Positions 52,169 through 61,450 of a stretch of 64,000 nt of DNA are shown here, piece by piece. The DNA is from Tianweitania aestuarii (lineage in GTDB: Bacteria; Pseudomonadota; Alphaproteobacteria; Rhizobiales; Rhizobiaceae), in contig NZ_JAFMNX010000004.1 of the NCBI RefSeq assembly GCF_018457165.1, forward strand, positions 1 through 64,000. Reading direction: 5' to 3'. The position numbers were made by a program, and so were the translations under genes. A model generated the notes under the pieces. It was not told where the DNA came from. It saw only the letters and a list, made by a program, of their open reading frames with translations, and ran no database searches. The first letter of the stretch is position 1. Each line of letters opens with the position of its first letter.

Positions 52169-52936
52169 TCAGTTGCCCAGAGAAAAATCTTTGCCGTCTT
52201 CGCGCTTCAGCGACACGCGGTATTCATAGCGGTCGGCGCAATAGAAGATTTCGGCCGCATAGAACGGCTTCAGCTCGGCATTGAAGAACAGCCGGTTCAC
52301 CAGCATCAACGGCGCGCCGATCGGGATCTCGAGATGCTTGGCGGCATAATCGTCGGCGAGTGTGGCGGTCATGACCTGTTCGACCTGCTCGACGGAAGCG
52401 CCGGCCTCCTGAACCAGGTCGATCATGTTGGTGTTAGCCAGGTCCTGACGCTTCAGCATGCCGCCGATCTCTGGCAGGAGATAGGCGATGGAGAGCGAAT
52501 ACGGACGCTTGTCGAGCAGGCGCACGCGCACGGCGCGCACCAGTTCGGTGGCCTGTTCCACGCCCATTTGCGCGCAGATGCGCGGCGGGGCTTCGCCACG
52601 ATCAAGGCTGATCACCTTGAGCCGCGTGCTTTTGCCGACATCGTTGAGATAGCTGAACAGGCCGTTGACGTTGGATACGACGGCGCGATTGAACTCGTTG
52701 TCCTTGGTGCGATCCGTGACAAAGGTGCCGCGCCCGCGCGTGCGCGTGACCAGCCGCTCGGCGGTCAGCATTTCCATTGCGCGGCGTATGGTGATGCGGC
52801 TGACGGAGAAGCTTTCCGACAGCTCCGCTTCGCTTGGGATCGCGCGATCAGCGGGATAATAACCCTTCACGATCCGCTCGCGCAAAACCGCATAGATGCG
52901 GTGATAAAGCGGCGTCGGAGAATGCACTTCAACCAT
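52169..52936 (-). CDS. GntR-family transcriptional regulator (HutC/UTRA type)
   Basis: 255 residues. An N-terminal GntR winged helix (AIPSEAELSESFSVSRITIR, wing RGRGTFV) is followed by a UTRA ligand-binding domain (GLFSYLNDVGKSTRLKV onwards). HutC-type members usually repress catabolic operons and are released by a pathway intermediate. It sits immediately after the catabolic operon, convergent with it, and downstream of the HCDH-type gene on its own strand, so it is the best candidate regulator of the region. Confidence 0.9.
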   Translation of the reverse strand: MVEVHSPTPLYHRIYAVLRERIVKGYYPADRAIPSEAELSESFSVSRITIRRAMEMLTAERLVTRTRGRGTFVTDRTKDNEFNRAVVSNVNGLFSYLNDVGKSTRLKVISLDRGEAPPRICAQMGVEQATELVRAVRVRLLDKRPYSLSIAYLLPEIGGMLKRQDLANTNMIDLVQEAGASVEQVEQVMTATLADDYAAKHLEIPIGAPLMLVNRLFFNAELKPFYAAEIFYCADRYEYRVSLKREDGKDFSLGN

Positions 52937-52981
52937 GATGTCTTTCCAGAAAACCGCGGATGGCAGCGAAGTTGGATGGGA

Positions 52982-53914
52982 CTAGGAGCGTTTGCCCCAT
53001 AGCGCCTGCTGCACGGCGATGAGGCCGCTGTCGCGCGCAGCTTCGAGATCGCGGATCGAGCGACCGCGCGCTTCCGCTTCGATGCCGTCCACCAGTTTCG
53101 CCTGCGTCGCCGCATCAAGCGTGGGGTGGCCGAGATCTTGCCAGCGGCGTTCCTGGCTGGGGCCGAGATGGGCGAGGTAATGGCCGATCCCGCCGTCACC
53201 GCCGCCCAAATGATAAGCCATGTGCGAGCCCATCACGGACCAGCGCAGACCCGGTCCGTAAACAAGTGCCGCGTCGATGTCTTCCACCTCGGCAATGTCT
53301 TGCGCCACCATGTTCACCGCTTCGCGCCAAAGCGCGGACGACAGGCGATTGGCGATGTGGCCGACCGCTTCGCGCTTCAAGCGAACGGGATGACGACCGA
53401 GCGCGCGGTAGAAGGAAGCCGCTTCTGCCAGCCGTGTTGGATCACTGCCGAACAGTTCCACCAGCGGCATCAGATGCGGTGGATTGAAGGGATGGGCGGT
53501 GATCAGTCGCGACGGGTTCGTCATGTCGGCGCTGAGATCGGACCAGACGAGCGACGATGTGCTGGATGCGATGGTAATATCGGCTGGCGCAGCAGCCTCG
53601 ATCGAAGCGTAGATCTCGCGTTTCAGCGCGATCTTTTCCGGCACGTTCTCCTGAACGAAGCAGCAATCCGTCACTGCGTCGACGAGGCTTTGTGCCAGCG
53701 TCACCGTGCCGGCGTCGAGAAGATCCGGCGCAATTTCCCCGATCTGCGTCCGGGCCACCGCAATCCTTGCCTGCAATCCAGCGCGCGCCGCTTCCACCGG
53801 TTCGTATAGCGCGACATCATGGCCATAGGCTGTGAACAGGGCCGCCCAGCTGATGCCGATCAGTCCCCCGCCGACAACCGCGACGGGTCCGCTCGCCGTT
53901 CCTCGATCCGTCAT
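52982..53914 (-). CDS. 3-hydroxyacyl-CoA dehydrogenase NAD-binding-family protein (lambda-crystallin/gulonate dehydrogenase-like)
   Basis: 310 residues from the chosen ATG at 53914 (AGG about 9 bases upstream); in-frame ATGs at 53932 and 53953 are possible. The Rossmann motif VVGGGLIGISWA, the ENVPE stretch, the STSS active-site serine segment and the THPFNPP-like AHPFNPPHLMPLVE motif are those of HCDH-type enzymes that oxidise 3-hydroxy acids or carnitine-like substrates with NAD. It is probably co-transcribed with the GntR gene 45 bases downstream. It may oxidise a hydroxy acid from the neighbouring pathway. Confidence 0.85.
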   Translation of the reverse strand: MTDRGTASGPVAVVGGGLIGISWAALFTAYGHDVALYEPVEAARAGLQARIAVARTQIGEIAPDLLDAGTVTLAQSLVDAVTDCCFVQENVPEKIALKREIYASIEAAAPADITIASSTSSLVWSDLSADMTNPSRLITAHPFNPPHLMPLVELFGSDPTRLAEAASFYRALGRHPVRLKREAVGHIANRLSSALWREAVNMVAQDIAEVEDIDAALVYGPGLRWSVMGSHMAYHLGGGDGGIGHYLAHLGPSQERRWQDLGHPTLDAATQAKLVDGIEAEARGRSIRDLEAARDSGLIAVQQALWGKRS

Positions 53915-53977
53915 GATGTCAACCTGCTCCATCCCCTTATCGAGCATTCCCATGACCGGCAGCGGAGGTCAACATAG

Positions 53978-53985
53978 GTTATAAC
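53978..53985. promoter_or_regulatory. GntR/HutC-like operator candidate
   Basis: GTTATAAC is a perfect palindrome inside an A/T-rich stretch (53971-53999) upstream of the minus-strand HCDH and GntR genes. Its GT-N-TA-N-AC pattern fits HutC-group sites and resembles the dyad at 37433. Confidence 0.4.
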
Positions 53986-54080
53986 TATATGTCTTTCATA
54001 TCATTTGCGCCCACAAGCTTCCGCCAAGGTACCGCAAGCAAAGTGCGCAAGTCTGCGCTTGTGCTGTTAAGCGTGATGCT

Positions 54081-54962
54081 TCAGCCACGCTGGCTGATGA
54101 ACGCGAGGAAGTTACGCAATTCCAGGGTTCGGCGATCCGCGTCCGTTGTTTCAGGATCGAGACCGAGCTGCCAGGCAAGGTCGCTTCGCTTCGGGTTGCG
54201 ATCCAGCTCTTCCAGCTTCTGAGCATGCGCTTCCACAGCGGCTTGGTCGGATGCAAGGCCTTCTTTGACGAGGTCTTCGCTTTGCCGGCGCAACGACGCG
54301 GCGATCTCGCCGAGTGTGATCTCGGGATGATATTGCACGCCCCAGAAGACGCCGTTGCCATGCCGGATCTCGAGCGCTTCCACCGGCGTATGCCGGTTGC
54401 TTGCCAGCAAGGTCGAACCCGTCGGCAGGGTCTTGATCACGCTGGAATGCATGGCGGGAGCATCGAACACGGCAGGCCTGCCGGCAAGCATGGGATGCTT
54501 CTGGCCTTCGCTCGTCATGACGATGTCGCGTGCAAAGGCTGCTTCCATTCCGTTCGAGCGCGGTCCGGTCTTGCCGCCGGCCGCAACGGCCGCGATCTGC
54601 AAGCCTGCGCATGAGCCAAAGGACGGCGTGCCGGCATCGAACACTTTTTGCATGAAGCGGGTAGCGGCGCGGCTTTCGAAGCTTTCCTTGTGCATCTGGA
54701 TCGGCGATCCGGCAAAGAAGATCCCATCGAAGCGGCCGACCTCATCCCCTGTCAGCGGATCGACCTGATCGACGCAGGACACGGTTTGGATCTCCGCACC
54801 GTCGTGCAGCGCACGCAGCGTTTCTGCGTAGCTTTCGTGGGAGGCGGAGCCGGCATATTTGCGCCGAGCCTCGCATTGTTCGGCGGTTTCGGTTGCAACA
54901 ACAAGAAGACGAAGAGGCACGGTGATCCGATCGGATTGTGAAGGAGCGAGACCAATCCTCAT
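54081..54962 (-). CDS. Class I glutamine amidotransferase-family protein
   Basis: 293 residues from the ATG at 54962; a GTG at 54920 (VPLRLL) is an equally good start, and open codons continue upstream to 55085. The nucleophile elbow FGSCAGLQ, then VQYHPEI supplying His and Glu, give the intact GATase1 triad. FFAGSPIQM is the oxyanion-side stretch. Stand-alone members release ammonia or hydrolyse gamma-glutamyl amides (PuuD-type). Its neighbours are the HCDH gene on the same strand and a divergent permease. A role in nitrogen release in the nearby pathway is only suggested by position. Confidence 0.82.
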   Translation of the reverse strand: MRIGLAPSQSDRITVPLRLLVVATETAEQCEARRKYAGSASHESYAETLRALHDGAEIQTVSCVDQVDPLTGDEVGRFDGIFFAGSPIQMHKESFESRAATRFMQKVFDAGTPSFGSCAGLQIAAVAAGGKTGPRSNGMEAAFARDIVMTSEGQKHPMLAGRPAVFDAPAMHSSVIKTLPTGSTLLASNRHTPVEALEIRHGNGVFWGVQYHPEITLGEIAASLRRQSEDLVKEGLASDQAAVEAHAQKLEELDRNPKRSDLAWQLGLDPETTDADRRTLELRNFLAFISQRG

Positions 54963-55183
54963 CACGCCAAATCGTTCAAACACGAAGACGGGATACTGCC
55001 ATCTCGCGACGTAACATGAATGGAGCATTGTAGGCGAGATTGCACGAATGGCTGCTGCCATGATCAGCTCTGCCATTGCCGGCATGATTGGTGCGCGCTA
55101 CGGCTCTTCCGCCGCTCACTTCAGCGTTTGACGCCAGAGGTCGTGACGGCACCTTTCTCTGCCGCGAGCCGGGCTTCCCGAAC

Positions 55184-56443
55184 ATGTCTTTCAGCGTGAA
55201 CACTGCCACCTGGGTGCTGAGCGCCTTGACCGTCGCGGGCGTCATCTTTCGGCCGATGCGGGTGCCGGAATGGGTTTTCGCGGCCGGTGGCGCGGTTCTG
55301 CTCGTGGGGCTTGGACTTCTGCCCTGGCGTGAAGCCTTGCACGGCGTCGAGGAGGGTGGAGATGTCTACATGTTCCTCGCCGGCATGATGTTGCTGGCTG
55401 AAACGGCGCGGCGCGAAGGCCTGTTCGACACTTTGGCGGCGCATGCGGCGCGCATGGCAAAAGGATCGCCGCATCGCCTGTTCACCTTGATCTTTCTGAT
55501 CGGGACACTGGTGACGGTGTTCCTGTCGAACGATGCGACGGCCGTGGTGCTGACGCCGGCCGTGATTGCCGTGACCCGTGCCGCCCGCGTGTCCTCACCC
55601 ATCCCTTATCTTCTGATCTGCGCCTTCGTGGCGAACGCTGCTTCCTTTGTGCTGCCGATCTCCAACCCGGCCAATCTGGTGGTGTTTGGACAGGACATGC
55701 CTGCGCTCCAGGATTGGCTCGCGCGCTTTTCGCTTCCCTCGGTGCTGGCCCTTGCAGCCACTTTCTTCGTGCTTCGCTGGACGCAAGATGCCGACCTGAA
55801 AGGAAGAACCAGCACCGACATCGCCATTCCCCGGCTGTCGGCAGGTGGCCGCATTGCCGCATTTGGGTTGGTGGCGGCTGCGTTCGTGCTTTTGGGCTGT
55901 TCGGCGCTGGGCCTATCGCTTGGCCTGCCGACGCTCGCTGCCGGTTTGTTGACGGGGTTCGCCGTGATGCTTGCCGAACGCTCAAGCCCTTTGCCGCTGA
56001 TCAAGGAAATCTCCTGGGATACGCTGGTGCTCGTTGCAGGCTTGTTCGTGATCGTGCGCGCGCTGGAACTGAGCGGCCTTCAGACGGTACTGGTGCAAGC
56101 CTTGCAGGAACCGCTGAATGATGCACCGCGTGTCGGCGCGCTTCTGGCCGGCGCTGTCGTGGCCTTTGGAACCAACCTCACCAACAACCTGCCGCTCGGC
56201 CTGCTCGCAGGCGCCTTCACCACGGCTGCCGATCTGCCGCAAAGGGTCGTCGATGGCATCCTGATCGGGGTTAATCTCGGCCCCAATCTTTCCGTGACGG
56301 GCTCCCTGGCGACCATTCTCTGGCTGACGGCGTTGCGTCGTCAAGGACTGTCTTTCAGCACCTGGCGCTTTCTGAAGCTCGGCTTTGTTGTTATGCCGCC
56401 CGCCTTGCTGCTCGCTCTGATGGCGGTGGTTTTCCAGCCGTAA
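55184..56443 (+). CDS. ArsB/SLC13-superfamily permease
   Basis: 419 residues from the ATG at 55184; the frame is open 32 codons upstream without a ribosome site. About eleven or twelve helices. Two family stretches are visible: FLSNDATAVVLTPA, like the ND-containing helix break of ArsB, and ISNPANLVVFG. Another, GTNLTNNLPLGLLAG, in the second half gives the inverted repeat of this fold. ArsB members extrude arsenite; SLC13 relatives move anions or dicarboxylates. No arsenic genes are nearby, so carriage of an organic or inorganic anion is as likely. Confidence 0.82.
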   Translation: MSFSVNTATWVLSALTVAGVIFRPMRVPEWVFAAGGAVLLVGLGLLPWREALHGVEEGGDVYMFLAGMMLLAETARREGLFDTLAAHAARMAKGSPHRLFTLIFLIGTLVTVFLSNDATAVVLTPAVIAVTRAARVSSPIPYLLICAFVANAASFVLPISNPANLVVFGQDMPALQDWLARFSLPSVLALAATFFVLRWTQDADLKGRTSTDIAIPRLSAGGRIAAFGLVAAAFVLLGCSALGLSLGLPTLAAGLLTGFAVMLAERSSPLPLIKEISWDTLVLVAGLFVIVRALELSGLQTVLVQALQEPLNDAPRVGALLAGAVVAFGTNLTNNLPLGLLAGAFTTAADLPQRVVDGILIGVNLGPNLSVTGSLATILWLTALRRQGLSFSTWRFLKLGFVVMPPALLLALMAVVFQP

Positions 56444-56544
56444 GTCCAAGGTTACCAGGCGGCTGTTGCTAGGATTTCCTGTTGGCCAAGGAGACCAGCC
56501 TGTGGATAGGCTTCGCGCGAGTTTACCTATTTCAGCTTGAGTTT

Positions 56545-56554
56545 GACATATGTC
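56545..56554. promoter_or_regulatory. Palindrome in sugar-ABC promoter region
   Basis: GACATATGTC is a perfect 10-bp palindrome overlapping a TTGACA -35-like hexamer (56543-56548), about 85 bases before the first permease ATG. No matching -10 is obvious at 17 bases. A possible operator for the ABC operon. Confidence 0.35.
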
Positions 56555-56638
56555 GAGCTAAAGGTAGCTTCGGCGTTCGGGAGGCGGGGAGTGGCCCTTC
56601 GGGGACAATCGACGACCGAACGGTGTGGGAGGAAGCGT

Positions 56639-57622
56639 ATGAACAGGCAACTGGACGGCCAACTCGGCTTTTTGGTCGGGGTCAACGTGTTGATCCTCGC
56701 CGCAGCACTGGTGTTCGTCGGCGGTTCCTTCGTCAACCTGTTCAACTTCCAGTCCATGGGTGCGCAGGTGCCCGAACTCGGCCTTCTGTCGCTCGGCGTC
56801 ATGCTGGCGATGATTTCGGGCAATGGCGGTATCGATCTGTCCGGCATCGCGCTGGCCAACCTGTCCGGCGTCATGGCCGTGCTGCTTGTGCCGCTGATGG
56901 TTTCGCCTGACGCCGCGCCGGTGGCTTACACGCTGAGCTTCGCCTTTGTGGCGCTCGTTGCCGGCTGTCTAGGCGGTGCGCTCAACGGCCTGCTTATCGG
57001 CTATGCCGGTTTGACACCCATCATCGCGACGCTCGGAACGCAGCTGCTGTTTACCGGCATCGCCGTCGGTTTGACCGGCGGTTCGGCTGAAACGCTGGGC
57101 TATATCGTGCCCATGGACGATTTCGGCAACATGCCGTTCTGGGGCGTGCCGCTGCCCTTTGCCCTTTTCATCGCCGTGGCGTCGCTTCTTGCCGTGATCC
57201 TGCGCTTCGCCGGTTTCGGCAAGCGCCTGTTTCTGCTGGGCAGCAATCCGACGGCAGCCTTTTTCGCCGGCATTCCCGTGCGCCGCATGTTGTTCACCAC
57301 CTATATGCTGGCCGGCGTGCTGGCGTCCGTCGCGGGCTTCATCATCGCCGCGCGCACATCGAGCGTGAAATGGGATTACGGCACGTCCTATGTGCTGGTG
57401 GCGATCCTTGTGGTGGTGATGGCGGGCGTGCGCCCGGCCGGCGGCTATGGGCGCGTGATCTGCGTGGTTCTGTCGGCGATCGCGCTGCAGATGTTGTCCA
57501 GCCTGTTCAACTTCATGAGCATTTCCAACTTCTTCCGCGATTGCGCCTGGGGCCTGCTGCTGCTGCTTTTCCTTGCATCGGCGCGCATCGACCTGACGCC
57601 TTACCGACGCGTGCGGAGCTGA
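56639..57622 (+). CDS. Ribose/AI-2-type ABC transporter permease 1
   Basis: 327 residues with about nine or ten helices and the BPD_transp_2 features of RbsC/RhaP/LsrC-like permeases: GNGGIDLSGIALANLSGVMA and LNGLLIGYAGLTPIIATLGT. GGGAGGA is 6 bases before the ATG; 34 open codons before it lie in the promoter region. It is the first gene of a permease, binding protein, ATPase, permease order. Confidence 0.9.
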   Translation: MNRQLDGQLGFLVGVNVLILAAALVFVGGSFVNLFNFQSMGAQVPELGLLSLGVMLAMISGNGGIDLSGIALANLSGVMAVLLVPLMVSPDAAPVAYTLSFAFVALVAGCLGGALNGLLIGYAGLTPIIATLGTQLLFTGIAVGLTGGSAETLGYIVPMDDFGNMPFWGVPLPFALFIAVASLLAVILRFAGFGKRLFLLGSNPTAAFFAGIPVRRMLFTTYMLAGVLASVAGFIIAARTSSVKWDYGTSYVLVAILVVVMAGVRPAGGYGRVICVVLSAIALQMLSSLFNFMSISNFFRDCAWGLLLLLFLASARIDLTPYRRVRS

Positions 57623-57692
57623 AGAACCATCCGCCGCGCACGCCCTCATGCGCAGCGGCCATCGTCGAGGGATCAAGGGAGGAACCCCAAAC

Positions 57693-58691
57693 ATGCGTAA
57701 ACTAGCAACTCTTCTTGGCAGCGCCGCCATGTGCGCCCTGCTTGCCACCCCGCTGTTTGCCCAGGAAGGCAACAACAGCATCGTGACCGTGGTGAAGGTG
57801 ACCGGCGAAAACTGGTTCACCCGCATGGAAGAAGGCGTCAAAGCCTTCGGCGAAGACCATAAGGATGTCACGACCCGTCAGGTCGGTCCGGCAAAGGCCG
57901 ATGCGGCCCAGCAGGCCGCCATTGTGCAGGACCTGATTGCCCAGGGCGTTGGCGCCATCGCCATCGTGCCGATGGACCCATCTTCGCTGGAAGGCGTGTT
58001 GCGGCGCGCACAGGGTCGCGGCATCAAGGTCATCACCCATGAAGCCGACAGCCTCCAGAACACGCTGGTCGACCTCGAAGCCTTCGACAACACCGCCTTC
58101 GGTGCCCACTTCAACGAACAGCTCGCCACCTGCATGGACGGCAAGGGCAAGTGGACGTCCTTCGTGGGATCGCTCGGCAGCCTGACCCATGTGCAATGGG
58201 CTGACGGCGGTGCGGAGAACGCAAAGAAGCATCCGGAAATGGAGCTCGTTTCGCCGAAGAACGAGTCCTTCAACGATGCCAACCGCGCTTACACGCTCGC
58301 AAAGGAAATCCTGCGCGCTCATCCCGACATCAAGGGCTTCCAGGGCGGTTCGGCCATCGACGTCATTGGCATCGGCCGCGCGGTCGAGGAAGCCGGTCTC
58401 GCCGACAAGACCTGTGTGATCGGCCTCGGCCTGCCGAAGGACACCGGTCCGTATCTCGAATCCGGCGCCGTCGACAGCATCTCCTTCTGGGATCCCAAGG
58501 ATGCCGGTTACGTCATGAACATCCTGGCCGACAAGGTTCTGAAGGGTGAGGAAATCACCGACGGAATGGATCTCGGCGTGTCCGGCTACAACAAGGTCGC
58601 CGTCACCAAAGGTCCGGGCGAGGGCGTGATCGTGCGCGGCCAGGCTTGGGTCGACGTCACCAAGGACAACTACAAGGACTATCCGTTCTGA
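57693..58691 (+). CDS. Ribose/AI-2-type ABC transporter substrate-binding protein
   Basis: 332 residues with a Sec signal peptide (cleavage after LFAQ) and a Peripla_BP_4 fold. Visible landmarks are VVKVTGENWFTRMEEG at the mature start, QDLIAQGVGAIAIVPMDP, and the hinge/binding part GLGLPKDTGPYLESGAVDSI. It resembles the AI-2/rhamnose (LsrB/RhaS) group more than RbsB. It would bind a sugar, polyol or similar compound. AAGGAGG lies upstream of the ATG. A terminator-like hairpin follows. Confidence 0.9.
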   Translation: MRKLATLLGSAAMCALLATPLFAQEGNNSIVTVVKVTGENWFTRMEEGVKAFGEDHKDVTTRQVGPAKADAAQQAAIVQDLIAQGVGAIAIVPMDPSSLEGVLRRAQGRGIKVITHEADSLQNTLVDLEAFDNTAFGAHFNEQLATCMDGKGKWTSFVGSLGSLTHVQWADGGAENAKKHPEMELVSPKNESFNDANRAYTLAKEILRAHPDIKGFQGGSAIDVIGIGRAVEEAGLADKTCVIGLGLPKDTGPYLESGAVDSISFWDPKDAGYVMNILADKVLKGEEITDGMDLGVSGYNKVAVTKGPGEGVIVRGQAWVDVTKDNYKDYPF

Positions 58692-58714
58692 TCGGCTGAC
58701 CAACAGCAAACGGG

Positions 58715-58748
58715 GGTCAGGGCGGCGCAACGTCGTCCTGACCTTTCC
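58715..58748 (+). terminator. Attenuating hairpin after sugar-binding-protein gene
   Basis: A 13-bp stem (GGTCAGGGCGGCG with CGTCGTCCTGACC, two G-T pairs), loop CAA, followed by TTTCCCTT. It lies inside the operon between the binding-protein and ATPase genes. Confidence 0.65.
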
Positions 58749-58804
58749 CTTCCTGATCGCAGCGCCACCAAACGCTGCTGCAAGCATTACGCAGGACCAA
58801 GACC

Positions 58805-60403
58805 ATGGAGCTCGACGCCAAGAGCCCGCCCGCCGCGGCCCCAGGTCAGCAGCGCGCCGGATCGACGCCCTTTCTTGAAGTGCGCAACCTTCATAAGCGC
58901 TATGGCGGCGTGCATGCGCTGCGCGGCGTGAGCTTTTCCATTGAACGCGGCCAGACCTATCATCTCCTTGGCGAGAACGGCTGCGGAAAATCGACCCTGA
59001 TCAAGATCCTTTCCGGCGCGCAAGCGTCCAGCGAAGGCGAGCTTGTGATCGACGGGACCGTTCAAACCGAACTCGATCCGATCCGCGCGCTTCAGGCCGG
59101 CATCGAAACCGTTTACCAGGACCTGTCGCTCCTTCCGAACCTTTCGGTCGAGGAGAATATCGGCCTGACCCGGCAGTTGGTTGAAGGCAATGGCCGCTTG
59201 TTTCGACCGCTGCATGGCCGCCGTTTGCGCGAAACCGCCAAGAGCGCGCTCGCCAAGGTCGGTCTGCCCAACGACAACCATTTCCTGACCAAGCGCATCG
59301 AGGACCTGCCGATCGCCACGCGCCAGCTTGTGGCGATTGCGCGCGCCATTGCCGGCAAGGCCGGCCTCGTGATCATGGATGAGCCGACCACCTCGCTGAC
59401 GCGCCGCGAGGTCGAGAACCTGATCTCGGTCGTGCGCACGCTTCATGCTGATGGCGTGTCCGTCCTGTTCGTCACGCACAAGCTTGATGAGTGCAAGGAG
59501 ATCGGCGGCCGCGCCCTTGTGATGCGCGACGGTGAGATGGTGCGCGAATGCGACATCGGGGAAGCCAGCAAGCGCGAGCTTGGCCAGTGGATGACCGGTC
59601 GCGAACTGGAAGAAGGCCGCTATCGCGACAACCCGAAGCTTGGCGACACGCTTTTGCAGGTCGCAGACCTCAGCCGCGCCGGACACTTCGCAAACATCTC
59701 GTTCTCGGTCGCCAAAGGAGAGATCCTCGGCATTACCGGCCTGCTGGATTCCGGCCGCAACGAGCTGGCGCTGGCGCTGGCTGGCGTTGTGCCGGCAGAT
59801 CGCGGTGAGATAAGGCTGAGCGGCGAGCGCCTTTCGCTTTCCGATCCTGCGTCCGCCAATGCGGCCGGCATCGGCTATGTCCCGGAAGACCGTCTGACCG
59901 AAGGTCTGTTTCTGGAAAAGCCGATCGAGGACAATGTCGTCATGGCAATCCTCGACCGGCTGCGCAACAAGCTCGGCCTGGTGGATCGCAACAAGAGCGC
60001 GTCCGTTGCCGGCAAGCTGATGAGCGACCTCAAGGTGGTCGCGCCCAACATCAAGGCGCCGGTGCAATCCTTGTCAGGTGGCAACCAGCAGCGCGTGCTG
60101 ATCGGCCGATGGCTCGCGATCGAGCCGCGCCTCCTGATCCTGCATGGTCCAACCGTCGGTGTGGATGTGGGCTCCAAGGACACGATCTTCCGCATCATCC
60201 AGGGGCTTGCCGATACGGGCATGGCGGTGATCCTGATCAGCGACGATCTGCCGGAACTGCTGCAGAACTGCGACCGGGTCGCCGTGATGGAGAAGGGCCG
60301 GGTCGTGGCAACGAAGACCGCCGAAAGCCTGAGCGAAACCGCACTCTACGAACTGATGGGTGCCGCGGCCCGCACGAGCGACGCGGCGGAGACGAGAGCA
60401 TGA
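58805..60403 (+). CDS. Ribose/AI-2-type ABC transporter ATP-binding protein (two NBDs)
   Basis: 532 residues with two fused nucleotide-binding domains, as in RbsA. NBD1 has Walker A GENGCGKST (56-64), Walker B VIMDEPTTSL and a poor signature (PIATRQLVAIARA). NBD2 has a degenerate Walker A (TGLLDSGRNE, no GKT), a good signature LSGGNQQRVLIGRWL, and a Walker B reading LLILHGPTVGVD, with His447 and Gly448 in place of Asp-Glu. Degenerate NBD2 P-loops are usual in this family; the HG change is unusual. It overlaps the next permease gene by 4 bases. Confidence 0.92.
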   Translation: MELDAKSPPAAAPGQQRAGSTPFLEVRNLHKRYGGVHALRGVSFSIERGQTYHLLGENGCGKSTLIKILSGAQASSEGELVIDGTVQTELDPIRALQAGIETVYQDLSLLPNLSVEENIGLTRQLVEGNGRLFRPLHGRRLRETAKSALAKVGLPNDNHFLTKRIEDLPIATRQLVAIARAIAGKAGLVIMDEPTTSLTRREVENLISVVRTLHADGVSVLFVTHKLDECKEIGGRALVMRDGEMVRECDIGEASKRELGQWMTGRELEEGRYRDNPKLGDTLLQVADLSRAGHFANISFSVAKGEILGITGLLDSGRNELALALAGVVPADRGEIRLSGERLSLSDPASANAAGIGYVPEDRLTEGLFLEKPIEDNVVMAILDRLRNKLGLVDRNKSASVAGKLMSDLKVVAPNIKAPVQSLSGGNQQRVLIGRWLAIEPRLLILHGPTVGVDVGSKDTIFRIIQGLADTGMAVILISDDLPELLQNCDRVAVMEKGRVVATKTAESLSETALYELMGAAARTSDAAETRA

Positions 60404-61431
60404 GCCTGTCTGTTACAGCCAACGACGAAGGCCGCCGCGCCGGGTTTGCAAAACGCATCGCAGGCTTCTTCCGCCGCTATCCAGAAGCCTTCGCGGCGCT
60501 CTTGATCCTGATCCTGTGCATAGGCGTCGGCCTGCTCAATCCGGCCTTCTGGCAGTTGGCCAATCTGTTCGACATCCTGCGCGGTTCGGTTGTGCGTGGC
60601 TTGTTTGCGCTCGGGGTCCTCATGGTGCTGGCAGCCGGCGGTCTCGATGTTTCCTTCTCGGCCATCGCCGCGCTCGTGATGTATGCCGTCACCAAGGCCG
60701 TGACGCTGTTTGCGCCTGATACCGGCATGGTGCTGATCTTCATCATGTCGGCGGTTGGCGGCGCGCTGCTGGGCGCAATCAACGGCGTTCTCGTCAATGC
60801 GCTGAAGGCACCGTCGCTGATCGTCACCATCGGCACGCAATATGCCTATCGCGGCTTTCTTCTGACCTTCATCGGCACGGCGCTTTTCATGAACATCCCG
60901 CCCGCTATGGACCATTTCGGCCAGTGGAGCCTGATGTCGCGCACGGCCGAAAACGGCTTCACCGTGCAGCTGCCGGGGTTTGTGCTGGTTCTGGCGGTCG
61001 CTGCACTCGCCACCTGGGCCATGCTGCGCTTCACCCTGATTGGGCGCGCCGTTTACGCTGTCGGCGGCCGGCCTGACATCGCCGAGCGCCTGGGTTACCG
61101 CGTGTCCAGCGTGCAGCTTTTCGTGTTTGCTTGGGCCGGCATGTTGGCGGGGGTTGCCGGCATCATCCATGTGTCGAGCAACCGTCTCGCCAACCCTTTC
61201 GACCTTGCCGGCATCGAACTGTCGGTGATTGCCGCCGTGATCCTTGGTGGCGCGCGGATCACCGGCGGCTCAGGGTCCGTGCTCGGCACGCTGCTTGGCG
61301 TGGTTCTGATCACGCTGGTCAGCAATGTGCTGATCCTGATCGGCATTCCGAGCGCTTGGCAGACCGCGATCCTCGGCCTCTTCATCCTGAGCGCCGGCGT
61401 GTTCTTTGTTTTGCAGAAGCGCTGGAGCTGA
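60400..61431 (+). CDS. Ribose/AI-2-type ABC transporter permease 2
   Basis: 343 residues with a cytoplasmic N-terminal tail and about nine or ten helices of the BPD_transp_2 family (AAGGLDVSFSAIAALVMYA, INGVLVNALKAPSLIVTIGT, LGGARITGGSGSVLGTLLG). It forms a heterodimer with permease 1. Start ATG overlaps the ATPase stop (ATGA); the much longer open frame upstream is within the ATPase gene. Confidence 0.92.
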   Translation: MSLSVTANDEGRRAGFAKRIAGFFRRYPEAFAALLILILCIGVGLLNPAFWQLANLFDILRGSVVRGLFALGVLMVLAAGGLDVSFSAIAALVMYAVTKAVTLFAPDTGMVLIFIMSAVGGALLGAINGVLVNALKAPSLIVTIGTQYAYRGFLLTFIGTALFMNIPPAMDHFGQWSLMSRTAENGFTVQLPGFVLVLAVAALATWAMLRFTLIGRAVYAVGGRPDIAERLGYRVSSVQLFVFAWAGMLAGVAGIIHVSSNRLANPFDLAGIELSVIAAVILGGARITGGSGSVLGTLLGVVLITLVSNVLILIGIPSAWQTAILGLFILSAGVFFVLQKRWS

Positions 61432-61450
61432 TCGGAGCGGCACTGATGCA

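Noticed and set aside
55184-56443. Arsenic resistance island
   Set aside because: The permease resembles ArsB/SLC13 proteins, but no arsR, arsC or arsA is nearby, so arsenite efflux is not claimed.
60109-60399. Upstream in-frame extension of sugar permease 2
   Set aside because: Contained in the ATPase gene; the ATGA overlap at 60400 gives a normal permease N-terminus.
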